Source: Defluviimonas sp. SAOS-178_SWC (GTDB taxonomy: Bacteria; Pseudomonadota; Alphaproteobacteria; Rhodobacterales; Rhodobacteraceae). Taken from it: a DNA stretch of 64,000 nt. Positions 7,062 through 14,396 of this stretch are shown here, one piece after another. The stretch lies in contig NZ_CP156081.1 of the NCBI RefSeq assembly GCF_039830135.1, positions 3,086,001-3,150,000 of the forward strand, written 5' to 3'. The notes under the pieces were generated by a model that did not search any database, was not told the origin of the DNA, and saw only the letters and a program-made list of their open reading frames with translations. Position 1 is the stretch's first letter, and each line of letters begins with the position of its first letter. The position numbers and the translations under genes are program-made.

Positions 7062-9080
7062 ATGCCGACGATCCGCGATACCTTCCCGCACGAGATCGAG
7101 ATCATCGAGAACATCTTCGTGCCGATGCCGGACGGCACACGGCTTGCCGCGAAGCTCTGGCGGCCAAAGGGGGCCGGCCCGGTGCCGGCGATCCTCGAAT
7201 ACCTGCCCTACAGAAAGCGCGAGGGAACCCGGGGCCGCGACCAGAAGATGCATGCCTGGCTCGCGGGGCATGGCTATGCCTGTGTCCGCCTCGACATCCG
7301 CGGCACCGGCGACAGCGAGGGGCTGATCGACGACGAATACACCGTGCAGGAGCAGCAGGACGGCTGCGACGCCATCCAATGGATCGCCGCGCAGGACTGG
7401 TGCGACGGGCAGGTCGCGATGTACGGGATTTCCTGGGGCGGCTTCAACGGCTTGCAGATCGCCGCGCGGCGGCCGCCGGCCCTGAAGACGATCATCACCG
7501 TGGGCTCAACCGACGACCGCTACGCGACCGATGTGCACTATGTCGGGGGATGTCTGTCAAAGGACAACTTCGACTGGGCCGCGACGATGTTCGCCCATAA
7601 CGACCTGCCGCCCGACCCCGAGATCGTCGGTGCGAAATGGCGCGACATGTGGCGGGCGCGGATGGAGCATAACCGGCCGTGGGGCCTCGACTGGCTGAGG
7701 CATCAGCGGCGCGACGATTACTGGAAACAGGGTTCGGTCTGCGAGGATTTCTCCAGGATCACCATCCCGGTCTTTGCCGTCTCGGGCTGGGCGGACAACT
7801 ATTCGGAAAGCGTGCCACGGCTTCTCGCCGGCCTCTCCGGGCCACGGCTCGGCCTTGTCGGCCCCTGGGCGCATTCCTTCCCGCATGATGTCGCGGTCAA
7901 GCCGGCCATCGGCTGGCTCCAGGAGGTTGTGCGCTGGTGCGATCACTGGATGAAGGGCCGCGACACCGGGATCATGGACGGGCCGATGTACCGGGTCTGG
8001 ATGCAGGAGAGCGTGCCGCCGCAAACCTGCTACCTCGACCGCTCCGGCCGCTGGGTGGGCGAGGCGGAATGGCCCTCGCCCCGGACCGAACACCGGGCGC
8101 TTTACCTCAACGCGGGCGGAACGCTCGACCCGGTGCCGGGCGCGGGCGGCGGCGTCGCGATCAACTCGCCGCTTTGGGTCGGGCTCGGCGCCGGTGAGGT
8201 CGGGCGCTACGGCGAGGATGCCGACTGGGCGGGCGACCAGCGCGAGGATGACGGCGGGTCGCTCGTCTTTCTCTCCGACCCCCTGCCCGAACGGACCGAG
8301 ATTCTCGGCGCGCCGCAGCTTCACCTGCGCTTTTCCTCCGACAAACCGCTGGCGCTGGTCGCCGTCCGGCTGAACGACGTGATGCCGGACGGGCGCTCGA
8401 CGCGGGTGACACTCGGCTGCCTCAACCTCACCCATCGCGACAGCCACGAGCACCCGGAACCTTTGGAGCCGGGCCGTGTCTACGATACCGTCGTCGATCT
8501 CGACGACATCGCCCATGCCTTCCCGGCGGGTCACCGGATCGCGGTGTCGCTCTCCACCACCTACTGGCCGATCTGCTGGCCCTCGCCGGAGCTGGCGACG
8601 CTGACGGTGCGCACGGGCGAAAGCTGGCTCGACCTGCCGGTGCGGCCGGACAACCCGGCGGATGCGCGGCTTCGCGCCTTCGACCCGCCCGAGATGGCCG
8701 CGCCGACGCCGGTGATCGACCATCCCGCCCCTTCCGGTCACCGGCGCAGCATCCGCCGCGACCTTCTCAGCGGCGAGATGACCGTCGACTTCCCGCGCTG
8801 GACCTCAGCGCACGAGATGCCGGATATCGCCCAGACGGTGACATCGGACGCGCTCGCCCGCTTCACCATCACCGACGGCAATCCGCTCTCGGCCTGTTGC
8901 GAGACCGAGGCGAATGTCGTGATCCGCCGCAAGGACACCACGACCGGCCACCATTCGACCGGGCGGCTGACCTGCGACGCGCGCCACTTCCGCGTCGAGA
9001 TGCAGCTCCGCGTCACCGAGAACGGAGACACGGTCTTCGAGCGCGATTGGGATGAAAGGATCCCGCGTGACATGGTTTGA
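7062..9080 (+). CDS. CocE/NonD-family alpha/beta hydrolase (X-Pro dipeptidyl-peptidase-like)
   Basis: The 672-residue enzyme starts eight bases after the mttB-like stop, with GAGGGGAA as ribosome-binding site. The N-terminal alpha/beta-hydrolase domain carries the nucleophile motif GISWGG (Ser124), an oxyanion-type PYRKREGT and the histidine in GPWAHSF (His271). The C-terminal half is the jelly-roll domain of the X-Pro dipeptidyl-peptidase/cocaine-esterase group. There is no signal peptide, so it acts in the cytoplasm. The family cleaves esters and amides, including X-Pro peptides. Context suggests it releases or modifies the substrate handled by the two upstream enzymes; the actual bond cleaved cannot be read from sequence. 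Confidence 0.87.
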   Translation: MPTIRDTFPHEIEIIENIFVPMPDGTRLAAKLWRPKGAGPVPAILEYLPYRKREGTRGRDQKMHAWLAGHGYACVRLDIRGTGDSEGLIDDEYTVQEQQDGCDAIQWIAAQDWCDGQVAMYGISWGGFNGLQIAARRPPALKTIITVGSTDDRYATDVHYVGGCLSKDNFDWAATMFAHNDLPPDPEIVGAKWRDMWRARMEHNRPWGLDWLRHQRRDDYWKQGSVCEDFSRITIPVFAVSGWADNYSESVPRLLAGLSGPRLGLVGPWAHSFPHDVAVKPAIGWLQEVVRWCDHWMKGRDTGIMDGPMYRVWMQESVPPQTCYLDRSGRWVGEAEWPSPRTEHRALYLNAGGTLDPVPGAGGGVAINSPLWVGLGAGEVGRYGEDADWAGDQREDDGGSLVFLSDPLPERTEILGAPQLHLRFSSDKPLALVAVRLNDVMPDGRSTRVTLGCLNLTHRDSHEHPEPLEPGRVYDTVVDLDDIAHAFPAGHRIAVSLSTTYWPICWPSPELATLTVRTGESWLDLPVRPDNPADARLRAFDPPEMAAPTPVIDHPAPSGHRRSIRRDLLSGEMTVDFPRWTSAHEMPDIAQTVTSDALARFTITDGNPLSACCETEANVVIRRKDTTTGHHSTGRLTCDARHFRVEMQLRVTENGDTVFERDWDERIPRDMV

Positions 9081-9104
9081 GATCAAGGGACGCGACGCCC
9101 CGTC

Positions 9105-9347
9105 CTGAGCTACGCCATCACGCGCATCGGCCTTGCTGTCGTGATCCTGTCTACGGTGATGCTGGCGGTGTACGCGATGGTGTTTCTCGTGCCGGGCGGC
9201 CCGGCCTCGCTCGCGCTCGGCCCCTGTGCGACACCGGCGCTGAAGGAGTTGTTGCGCGAGAGGATGGGGCTCGACCAGCCGGTCCTCGCGCAGATCTGGC
9301 ACTTCTTCTGCAATGCCGCGACTGGCGATCTTGGCTACGATGTCTGA
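9105..9347 (+). pseudogene. Remnant of an ABC transporter permease (dipeptide/oligopeptide type), 5' part only
   Basis: Immediately after the hydrolase gene, 80 codons read LSYAITRIGLAV followed by a hydrophobic segment, VFLVPGGPA, RMGLDQPVLAQI and GDLGYDV, then TGA. This is the typical first membrane segment and periplasmic start of DppB/OppB-type permeases, which normally run to about 310 residues. The usual ATG is replaced or lost (CTG at 9105; the first in-frame candidate start is a GTG at 9141). All the later membrane segments are missing. It looks like the surviving front end of a deleted transporter operon. Confidence 0.7.
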
Positions 9348-9349
9348 CC

Positions 9350-9431
9350 GACCCCTTCGCCCCCTTCATCGTCATCGCCCCCCCGTATCACGGCGGCCAT
9401 AACGTCTGCGAGGCGGCGGTCGAGGCGGCGG
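9350..9431 (+). pseudogene. Unassigned coding relic between the permease and binding-protein remnants
   Basis: In a different frame from its neighbours this stretch reads DPFAPFIVIAPPYHGGHNVC, then a short alanine- and glutamate-rich tail. It has the strong G/C third-position bias of real coding sequence in this genome. It does not look like a permease or binding protein and was not recognised. It is probably a fragment of a third gene left by the deletion that joined the two flanking remnants. Confidence 0.35.
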
Positions 9432-10178
9432 GTGGCAGCTACGCTGATCGAAGGCGAATCTTCGCGCCAGGTCTGGCTGACGATCAACCAGAAGGCCGAG
9501 CCCTTGAAGGACATCCGGGTCAGGCAGGCGATCCAGTACGCCTACGACAGCGACGCGGTGCTTTACGGCGCCTATGACGGGCTTGTATCTCGGTCCGCCG
9601 GCGTGGTGCAGCCGGGGACGAGCTTTGCCCGCGAGAAGAATATCATCGACACCCGCGATGTCGAGAAGGCCAAGACGCTTCTGGCCGAGGCGGGGACCGA
9701 GGGGCTGACCCTGAACCTCGTCGCGCTGACCGATTCCACCTCGCAGACCATCCAGGCGAGCCTTTGCGAGGCTGGGATCACGGTGGAGATCCAGCCCACC
9801 GAGGAGGCCGCCTGCTGGGCCCTGGGCGACAAGTCGGCCGGCGACGACTACCTCTCCATCGAGCTCGTGCTGCAACGCTATGCGGGCGGCATCGACCCGA
9901 CGGAAAATCTCGTCCGGTTCCGGCGCGACCAGATCGGGGTCTACAACTGGACGTTCTTCGACAGCCCCGAATACGAGGAGATCTACCAGAAGTCGCTCGT
10001 CGAGCTAGACCCCGAGAAGCGCCGGGCGATGTTCAACCGCATGGAGGATCTGATGGAGCTTTCGGGGGACTGCCTCTTCATTTGCTTCGAACCCTTGGTC
10101 GCGATCCACGATCCCGACCTCAATCCGGTGATCCTTGCGGACGGTCATCCCGACCCGGTACAGTTCACCAAAGCCTGA
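9432..10178 (+). pseudogene. Remnant of a family-5 extracellular solute-binding protein, C-terminal half
   Basis: About 245 codons correspond to the second half of a DppA/OppA-type binding protein. They include VWLTINQKAEPLKDIRVRQA (the conserved DVRVRQAI region), GYAYD-like, ARSVLAEAG-like, and a C-terminal FDSPEYEEIYQKSL...RRAMFNRMEDLM segment typical of the family. The N-terminal half and signal peptide are absent, so no exported protein can be made. The reading frame is intact and codon use is normal, so the loss may be recent. It ends just before an intrinsic terminator (10187-10214). The transporter presumably once imported the substrate of the upstream enzymes. Confidence 0.75.
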
Positions 10179-10186
10179 CCGGCAAA

Positions 10187-10214
10187 GCGGCGCCCACAAG
10201 TGCGCCGCCCTTTT
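10187..10214 (+). terminator. Rho-independent terminator at the end of the catabolic operon
   Basis: GCGGCGC (10187-10193) pairs perfectly with GCGCCGC (10202-10208) around an eight-base loop and is followed by CCTTTT. It lies nine bases after the binding-protein remnant and 14 bases before the tetR start codon. Confidence 0.65.
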
Positions 10215-10227
10215 CAACGGGTTGCAG

Positions 10228-10833
10228 ATGAGCCGAGCCAAGCCCGAGCCGAAATTCACCCGCCTGACCAGCGAGGAACGCCGCGCCGGGCTGATCGCGG
10301 CGGGGCTTGCCTGCATGGCGCGGGGCGGCATCCAGGAATTCACCGTCGACAAGATCTGCCTGGAAGCCGGCGTGTCGCGCGGGCTCATCACCCACCATTT
10401 CGGCTCGATGAACGGCCTTCTGGCGGCGGTCTATGCAGCGATGTACCGGGAAGAGACGACCCTCTCCCATTCTACCCGGCCCGGCGAATTCCGTCTTTCC
10501 GCACTTCTCGACGCGATCTTCGCGCCTGTGGCGTTCAATCGGGAGAGGCTGACGATCTGGCTGACCCTCTGGGGACAGATCTCCATCAACCCCGAACTCG
10601 GCAACGAGCATCGCGCGCAATATGCCGACTATCTGGACCGCGTGGCCGCGGCAATCGCAGAGGTGGCGGAGGCGCGCGGCCTCGGCATGGATTCGCGGCC
10701 CCTTGCAAAGACGCTCATCTGCCTGATCGACGGACTTGGACTTCAGCATTGCATCGACCCGGAGACGATGCCGCCCGATACCGCGAAAGCCGCCTGCCGG
10801 GACTTGCTGGAGAGGCATCTCGGCGCGTTCTGA
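10228..10833 (+). CDS. TetR/AcrR-family transcriptional regulator, BetI-like
   Basis: The ATG at 10228 (MSRAKPEPKFTRLTSEERRA) gives 201 residues. The N-terminal helix-turn-helix is clear (FTVDKICLEAGVSRGLITHH, about residues 35-55). The C-terminal half, with LTIWLTLWGQISINPEL, resembles BetI-type regulators of choline/betaine metabolism. The gene lies downstream of the methylated-amine operon, on the same strand, but behind a terminator, so it is expressed by read-through or from its own promoter. A local role as repressor of the 3461-9080 operon is likely from position; the ligand is unknown. Confidence 0.82.
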   Translation: MSRAKPEPKFTRLTSEERRAGLIAAGLACMARGGIQEFTVDKICLEAGVSRGLITHHFGSMNGLLAAVYAAMYREETTLSHSTRPGEFRLSALLDAIFAPVAFNRERLTIWLTLWGQISINPELGNEHRAQYADYLDRVAAAIAEVAEARGLGMDSRPLAKTLICLIDGLGLQHCIDPETMPPDTAKAACRDLLERHLGAF

Positions 10834-10852
10834 ACGCCTGACCGGTTCGGGA

Positions 10853-10929
10853 TGGTACCGACGCCCCGGCTCGAACGGGGGACCCCTAGATCCACAATCT
10901 AGTGCTCTAACCAACTGAGCTACGTCGGC
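10853..10929 (-). tRNA. tRNA-His (GTG)
   Basis: The minus strand folds as a complete cloverleaf with TA at positions 8-9 and a TTCGA T-loop. Its anticodon GTG is complementary to plus 10893-10895, and CCA is encoded (10853-10855). The acceptor stem starts with a G1-U72 pair and the discriminator is A73. The base before G1 is T, so the extra G-1 found in most bacterial tRNA-His genes is not encoded, as is usual in alphaproteobacteria. Confidence 0.95.
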
Positions 10930-11004
10930 ACTCGGGGGCCATTTAGCCCCCTGCCCCCGCGAATGCAAGGGGCAGATTGGCCTGGCGAAAGCAGCGCCCC
11001 GGGG

Positions 11005-11916
11005 TCAGAGCGCGCGTTCCCATGTCTGGTCGACGACAGCCTGCCCGAACGCCACGCCGGGGCTTTCGCTGGTCATCCGAAAACCCGCCGAGGCATAGAG
11101 CGCACAGGCCGCCCGGTGGCTTTCATGGGTCCAGAGCACGATACGGGTGTAACCCGCCTGCCGCGCGAAGGTGAGGCAGAGGTCGAGCATCTTCCGCCCG
11201 GCGCCCCGGCCCCGCGCGGCGGGTTCAAGAAGAAACAGCCTGAGGCGGGCCACATCGTCGGATTCGCGGACGCAGAAGATACATCCGATCCGCAGCTCGC
11301 CAGACCGCGCCACCCAGGCCCGTTCGCGGGCCGGGTCGCGGCTCCGGATGAACCCGGCGACGATCCCGGCCACCAATCCCTCGAAGCTCAGATCGTAGCC
11401 TTCGTCCTGCGCGTAGAGCGCGCCGTGGCGCGAGATGATCCACCCGGCATCACCCGGCGCAAGATCGCTGAAGGTCAGCGGCGGCGCTGGCAGGTCGGGA
11501 TCGCCAAGACCCCGGCGCATCGCGACCGCGCCGGCAAGAACACCGGCGCGGGCATCCGCATTGAGTTTGCCCAGACGCGCGGCGACCTCCGCGCGCGACC
11601 GCGCCTCGAGCGGCGCCATAGCAGCGCCGCCCGCCGCCGTCAGGGTGATCCGGCGCCGGCGCGCGTCGCCCGTATCGGCATGGCGCGCGATCCAGCCGCG
11701 CCGCTCGAATCCTTTCAGGACGCGGCTCAGATAGCCTTCGTCGAGGGCAAGCCGCTCTGCCAGCTCCCGCGCCGTTGCGGGGGCGGCATGCGCGACTTCG
11801 TAGAGCACCCGCACCTCGCCCACGCCGAGACCGGACCCGAGGTAGGACCGGGAGAGAAACCCAAGCTCGCGCGTGTAGAATCGGTTGAAGGCCCGGATTT
11901 CGTCGATCTCGTCCAT
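11005..11916 (-). CDS. MarR-GNAT fusion: helix-turn-helix regulator joined to an N-acetyltransferase
   Basis: The protein has about 303 residues if the ATG at 11916 (MDEIDEIRAFNRFYTRELGF) is used; an ATG five codons upstream at 11931 is also possible. Residues 1-135 form a MarR-type winged helix (ATARELAERLALDEGYLSRV, GDARRRRITLT). Residues 150-300 form a GNAT domain with an acetyl-CoA loop (LEPAARGRGAGRKML) and the closing strand ALYASAGFR. Such fusions are common in proteobacteria, and one-polypeptide control of resistance or detoxification is presumed. The acetylated substrate is not predictable. Confidence 0.87.
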   Translation of the reverse strand: MDEIDEIRAFNRFYTRELGFLSRSYLGSGLGVGEVRVLYEVAHAAPATARELAERLALDEGYLSRVLKGFERRGWIARHADTGDARRRRITLTAAGGAAMAPLEARSRAEVAARLGKLNADARAGVLAGAVAMRRGLGDPDLPAPPLTFSDLAPGDAGWIISRHGALYAQDEGYDLSFEGLVAGIVAGFIRSRDPARERAWVARSGELRIGCIFCVRESDDVARLRLFLLEPAARGRGAGRKMLDLCLTFARQAGYTRIVLWTHESHRAACALYASAGFRMTSESPGVAFGQAVVDQTWERAL

Positions 11917-12037
11917 TGTCCCGCCTGGCATCCTGCGCCGACTTTCCGCCCCCAACTTGATCCCGTCAAGTATTTTGCCGCCTTGCCCGCCCGCCCCTTC
12001 CGCGCTAGCCAGTCAGACGCAGCCAGGGAGAGCTTCG

Positions 12038-12253
12038 ATGGGTATCGACAAGGAAAGCGAGATCGCCGCGAACCTGCAGATCGGGCCGACGACGCTCGGC
12101 ATGGTGCGGATTTATGTCGAGGCCGACGGCGTCGAACTGCCGCTCGATTTCGAGCCGGAAGAGGCGGAGGAGATCGCCGAGGAACTGCGCGCCGCCGCAG
12201 AAGCGGCACGCGGCATGGGCGGCGGACCTAAGGGGAAATCCCGGAAGTCGTGA
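12038..12253 (+). CDS. Small conserved acidic protein (DUF6324-like)
   Basis: A strong ribosome-binding site (AGGGAG, 12025-12030) precedes the ATG at 12038. The 71-residue product has an acidic central helix (FEPEEAEEIAEELRAAAEAA) and a basic tail (GPKGKSRKS), with no membrane segment. From memory it matches a Rhodobacteraceae family of about 70 residues annotated DUF6324. The function is unknown. Its last 26 bases overlap the 3' end of the convergent mmcB gene. Confidence 0.75.
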   Translation: MGIDKESEIAANLQIGPTTLGMVRIYVEADGVELPLDFEPEEAEEIAEELRAAAEAARGMGGGPKGKSRKS

Positions 12254-12680
12254 CACCGGGATCGCGGTAGCCTTGCAGCCTGAGCGCTGCATGGCGGGCG
12301 AATTTCTGCATCATCACCTTGCGCCGCGCCCCTGCGAGCGGCGTCGCCGGTCCCATCCGCAAGATCTCTGCATCATAGGCGTCGGCGACGATCAGTCCGG
12401 TATCGTCCGGCAGAAGGTCGGCCGGGAAATCGGCGTCGACCGCCCAGAAGAAGCGGTCGGACCATTCCAGGTAGTTCTGCCACTTGCGGTCCGAGGTGAA
12501 ATCGACACGGCTCGACTTGCATTCGATGATCCAGACCTCGCCCTTCGGGCCGAGGGCCATGACATCGACCCGAAGTCCCGGCGCAGGCACCAGTTCCTCC
12601 ACCGTCACGAAGCCGTGGTGAAGGAGGTGGCGGCAGACGCCACGGGCGAGAAGCTGGCCGGGCATGAGGGTGTCGGACAT
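12228..12680 (-). CDS. mmcB: MmcB-family DNA repair protein
   Basis: The 150-residue protein carries a restriction-endonuclease-like core: LRVDVMALGP, then WIIECKSSRVDFTSDRKW, which is the D...ExK arrangement of PD-(D/E)xK nucleases. It then has WQNYLEWSDRFFWAVDADFP. This matches MmcB, described in Caulobacter as an SOS- and damage-related protein specific to alphaproteobacteria. It presumably acts on damaged DNA in the cytoplasm. It converges on and overlaps the small gene ending at 12253. The start MSDTLMPGQLL at 12680 fits family length. Confidence 0.85.
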   Translation of the reverse strand: MSDTLMPGQLLARGVCRHLLHHGFVTVEELVPAPGLRVDVMALGPKGEVWIIECKSSRVDFTSDRKWQNYLEWSDRFFWAVDADFPADLLPDDTGLIVADAYDAEILRMGPATPLAGARRKVMMQKFARHAALRLQGYRDPGVTTSGISP

Positions 12681-12734
12681 GGGCGGACTATGAACACAAG
12701 GTGAACATTTGTCCAGCCCATGCCGGGCGCCATC

Positions 12735-13133
12735 CTATGCCGGAAGCGCCGCGCCCCGGCTGGACGGCCGCATCGCCGTCTGGACGAGGTTGACAAGGAA
12801 CGTGACCATCGCCGCCGCCGTGACGAGCGATCCGGCGATGGCGAATGCCTCGCCGCCACCATTCACCGCGATCGCGATCCCCGGGACCATGAGCCAGAGG
12901 CCGAGCGTCGCAAGGCCGAAATGCACCCGCGAGAGCAGGCGCTCCGCCGCCTTGGGCGTGAGCTGGTAGAAGATGCCCATCAGGCACATCGTGACGAAGC
13001 CGAGGAGGTTCAGGTGCGCGTGGGCTGGCGCCAGGGTGAAATCCTGCGCCGCGCCCATCCAGATCCCGAGCGCCATGCCAACGACCACATAAACGACGCC
13101 CGAAGCGAAAAACAAAAGGCCAATGCCCTTCAT
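12735..13133 (-). CDS. Small four-helix membrane protein resembling a heme-copper oxidase subunit I fragment
   Basis: Starting at the ATG at 13133 (MKGIGLLFFASGVVYVVVGM), the 132-residue protein consists of four predicted membrane helices. The motif APAHAHLNLLGFVTM at the second helix is the HxHxNLLG signature seen near the N-terminus of cbb3-type oxidase subunit I and related stand-alone proteins, and the histidines may bind heme. It is far too short to be an oxidase. The exact role is unknown; electron transfer or nitric-oxide-related functions are guesses. A perfect inverted repeat lies 58 bases upstream of the start (13191-13212) and is a likely operator. Confidence 0.7.
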   Translation of the reverse strand: MKGIGLLFFASGVVYVVVGMALGIWMGAAQDFTLAPAHAHLNLLGFVTMCLMGIFYQLTPKAAERLLSRVHFGLATLGLWLMVPGIAIAVNGGGEAFAIAGSLVTAAAMVTFLVNLVQTAMRPSSRGAALPA

Positions 13134-13190
13134 GATAGTCTCTTTTCTGAAATGACACCGGGTCGCGCCCCGGCGGCGGGCAGGTAGCAC

Positions 13191-13212
13191 GACTGTTTGC
13201 ATACAAACAGTC
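13191..13212. promoter_or_regulatory. Perfect 9-bp inverted repeat, likely operator of the small oxidase-like gene
   Basis: GACTGTTTG (13191-13199) and CAAACAGTC (13204-13212) are perfect inverted arms around CATA. The core TTTG-N4-CAAA lies 58-79 bases upstream of the minus-strand gene at 13133 and is flanked by unrelated DNA. The symmetry is that of a dimeric regulator site. Spacing does not fit FNR/CRP-type sites (TTG-N8-CAA). TetR, Rrf2 or GntR-type binding is possible. Confidence 0.55.
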
Positions 13213-13269
13213 AGGAGAACCTTACCCTTCACTTCACGGCGATCCTGGCCGCACACTCCCCGCAGCCTC

Positions 13270-13298
13270 TTGCGGCAAGCCTCGCGCGCGCCTAGATT
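13270..13298 (+). promoter_or_regulatory. Predicted sigma-70 promoter of the 6S-like RNA
   Basis: TTGCGG (13270-13275) and TAGATT (13293-13298) are separated by exactly 17 bases, placing the transcription start near 13305, where the terminal stem of the RNA begins. The same -10 hexamer and spacing, with one -35 base different, occur in front of rpoH. Confidence 0.65.
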
Positions 13299-13305
13299 AC
13301 CCGCT

Positions 13306-13466
13306 GGCGGGTTCTGCCCCTCTCGTGCGAGGCCCTTTTCCAGTGGCCGATAATCTCTTCCGAGGGAGCTGGCTCTGCCGGGATCGTGGTCCCGGTATCT
13401 GGCGCCCACCTGGTTAAGCCAGGCTCTCGGGAAAAACACGTCTCCACGGTTGCCGCGGTTCCCGCC
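13306..13466 (+). ncRNA. ssrS: Probable 6S RNA
   Basis: This gene-free stretch folds into one long hairpin. The ends pair (GGCGGG 13306-13311 with CCCGCC 13461-13466), and closing-stem pairs CGTG/CACG and TTTTCC/GGAAAA lie inside them. A large internal bubble follows whose 3' strand holds a small CCTGG-TTAAG-CCAGG hairpin. The apical stem is GGGAGC...GGCGCCC with the distal helix CCGGGA/TCCCGG. Length (about 161 nt), single-stranded central bubble and the segment TGGCGCCCACCTGG match what I recall of proteobacterial 6S RNA, which sequesters sigma-70 RNA polymerase. A good promoter sits just upstream. The assignment is from structure and partial sequence memory; no alignment was run. Confidence 0.65.
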
Positions 13467-13491
13467 ACTTCCGCCTTTGCCGATCGTTCGC

Positions 13492-13821
13492 CTAGCGCCG
13501 CGCGTCCCGATGATCCTGCCGGGCCCTGGCCGGCACATGGATGAGCGCGGGGATCGTCGTGGCCACTGGCACCTTGCGGCCGCGCCCGCCGGTGTCCTCG
13601 GGCTTCGCCATCCGCATGATCACGATGGCGAACTGCACACCGCCGAACACGATGCCGTTGAAGACGAAAAGCATCGCCACGGCGATCCAGCCCTGCGGCG
13701 AGGTCGAGATCAGGTGCCAGAGATTGGCGACGTTGAGCCAAAGAAGGGCACCGACGAAGACCGCCGACAGCGCGAAGCCAACGATCACATTACGGATATA
13801 GAGACGGACAAGCGCGGGCAT
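13492..13821 (-). CDS. Small two-helix membrane protein, conserved hypothetical
   Basis: The ATG at 13821 gives 109 residues: MPALVRLYIRNVIVGFALSA, then two long hydrophobic segments (about residues 10-33 and 44-68), followed by a basic, proline-rich cytoplasmic tail. No catalytic motif is visible and no characterised family was recognised. It is separated from the neighbouring nusB operon by about 95 bases and its 3' end faces the 6S-like RNA. Codon bias and the clean hydrophobic pattern support a real gene. Confidence 0.7.
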   Translation of the reverse strand: MPALVRLYIRNVIVGFALSAVFVGALLWLNVANLWHLISTSPQGWIAVAMLFVFNGIVFGGVQFAIVIMRMAKPEDTGGRGRKVPVATTIPALIHVPARARQDHRDARR

Positions 13822-13916
13822 GGTGGACGCTCCCTTCCACCCCAATCTAGCAATCTCGTCGCGGAATCCCAGAGGCATGCTGTCGCAGCCGGTTCGGACG
13901 CGTCGCGGCGACGGCC

Positions 13917-14396
13917 TCAGAACGCCTCTGGCCGCGCCTCGCGCGCCATGTGATCGAGAACCGCGTTGACGAATTTCGGCTCTTTCCCGTCCGGAAAGAA
14001 CGCCCGGGCGATGTCGACGAATTCGGTGATCACCACCTTGGGCGGCGTGCCCTGGGTCAGAAGCTCGGCGCCGGCGGCGCGAAAGAGCGCGCGCAGGACC
14101 GGGTCGATGCGGTCGATGGGCCATTTCGCCACCAGCGCCCGGTCGGTCATCTGGTCGATCTTCGCCTGCCAATTCACCGCATCTTCCACCGTCTTGCGGA
14201 AGAGGCCGGTATCGCCCTCGGCCATCTCGTCCTCGTCATAGACGGCGCCGAAGCGGAAGTTCTCGAATTCCCGCGCGACCTTGTCGACGGTCTGGCCCGC
14301 CGCTTCCATCTGGAACAGCGCCTGCACGGCATAAAGCCGGGCGGCGGATTTCATCTGGCGCTTTTCGGCGAGGGTGGGCTTGCGGTCGTCGCTCAT
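13917..14396 (-). CDS. nusB: Transcription antitermination factor NusB
   Basis: The 159-residue protein shows the NusB fold signature: RLYAVQALFQME near the N-terminus, then LRALFRAAGAELL, PPKVVITEFVDIARAFF and the closing KFVNAVLDHMARE. NusB with NusE binds boxA RNA during rRNA transcription. It is the last gene of the riboflavin block; its first four bases overlap the end of ribH, the arrangement found in many proteobacteria. Confidence 0.95.
   Translation of the reverse strand: MSDDRKPTLAEKRQMKSAARLYAVQALFQMEAAGQTVDKVAREFENFRFGAVYDEDEMAEGDTGLFRKTVEDAVNWQAKIDQMTDRALVAKWPIDRIDPVLRALFRAAGAELLTQGTPPKVVITEFVDIARAFFPDGKEPKFVNAVLDHMAREARPEAF

Noticed and set aside
13191..13212. FNR/NnrR-type site in front of the oxidase-like gene
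   Set aside because: Those sites need eight bases between TTG and CAA; here the spacer is four.
13306..13466. RNase P RNA, SRP RNA or tmRNA at the structured RNA site
   Set aside because: None of their conserved cores (GAGGAAAGTC-type, GGAAGGAAGCA-type, tRNA-like end) is present.
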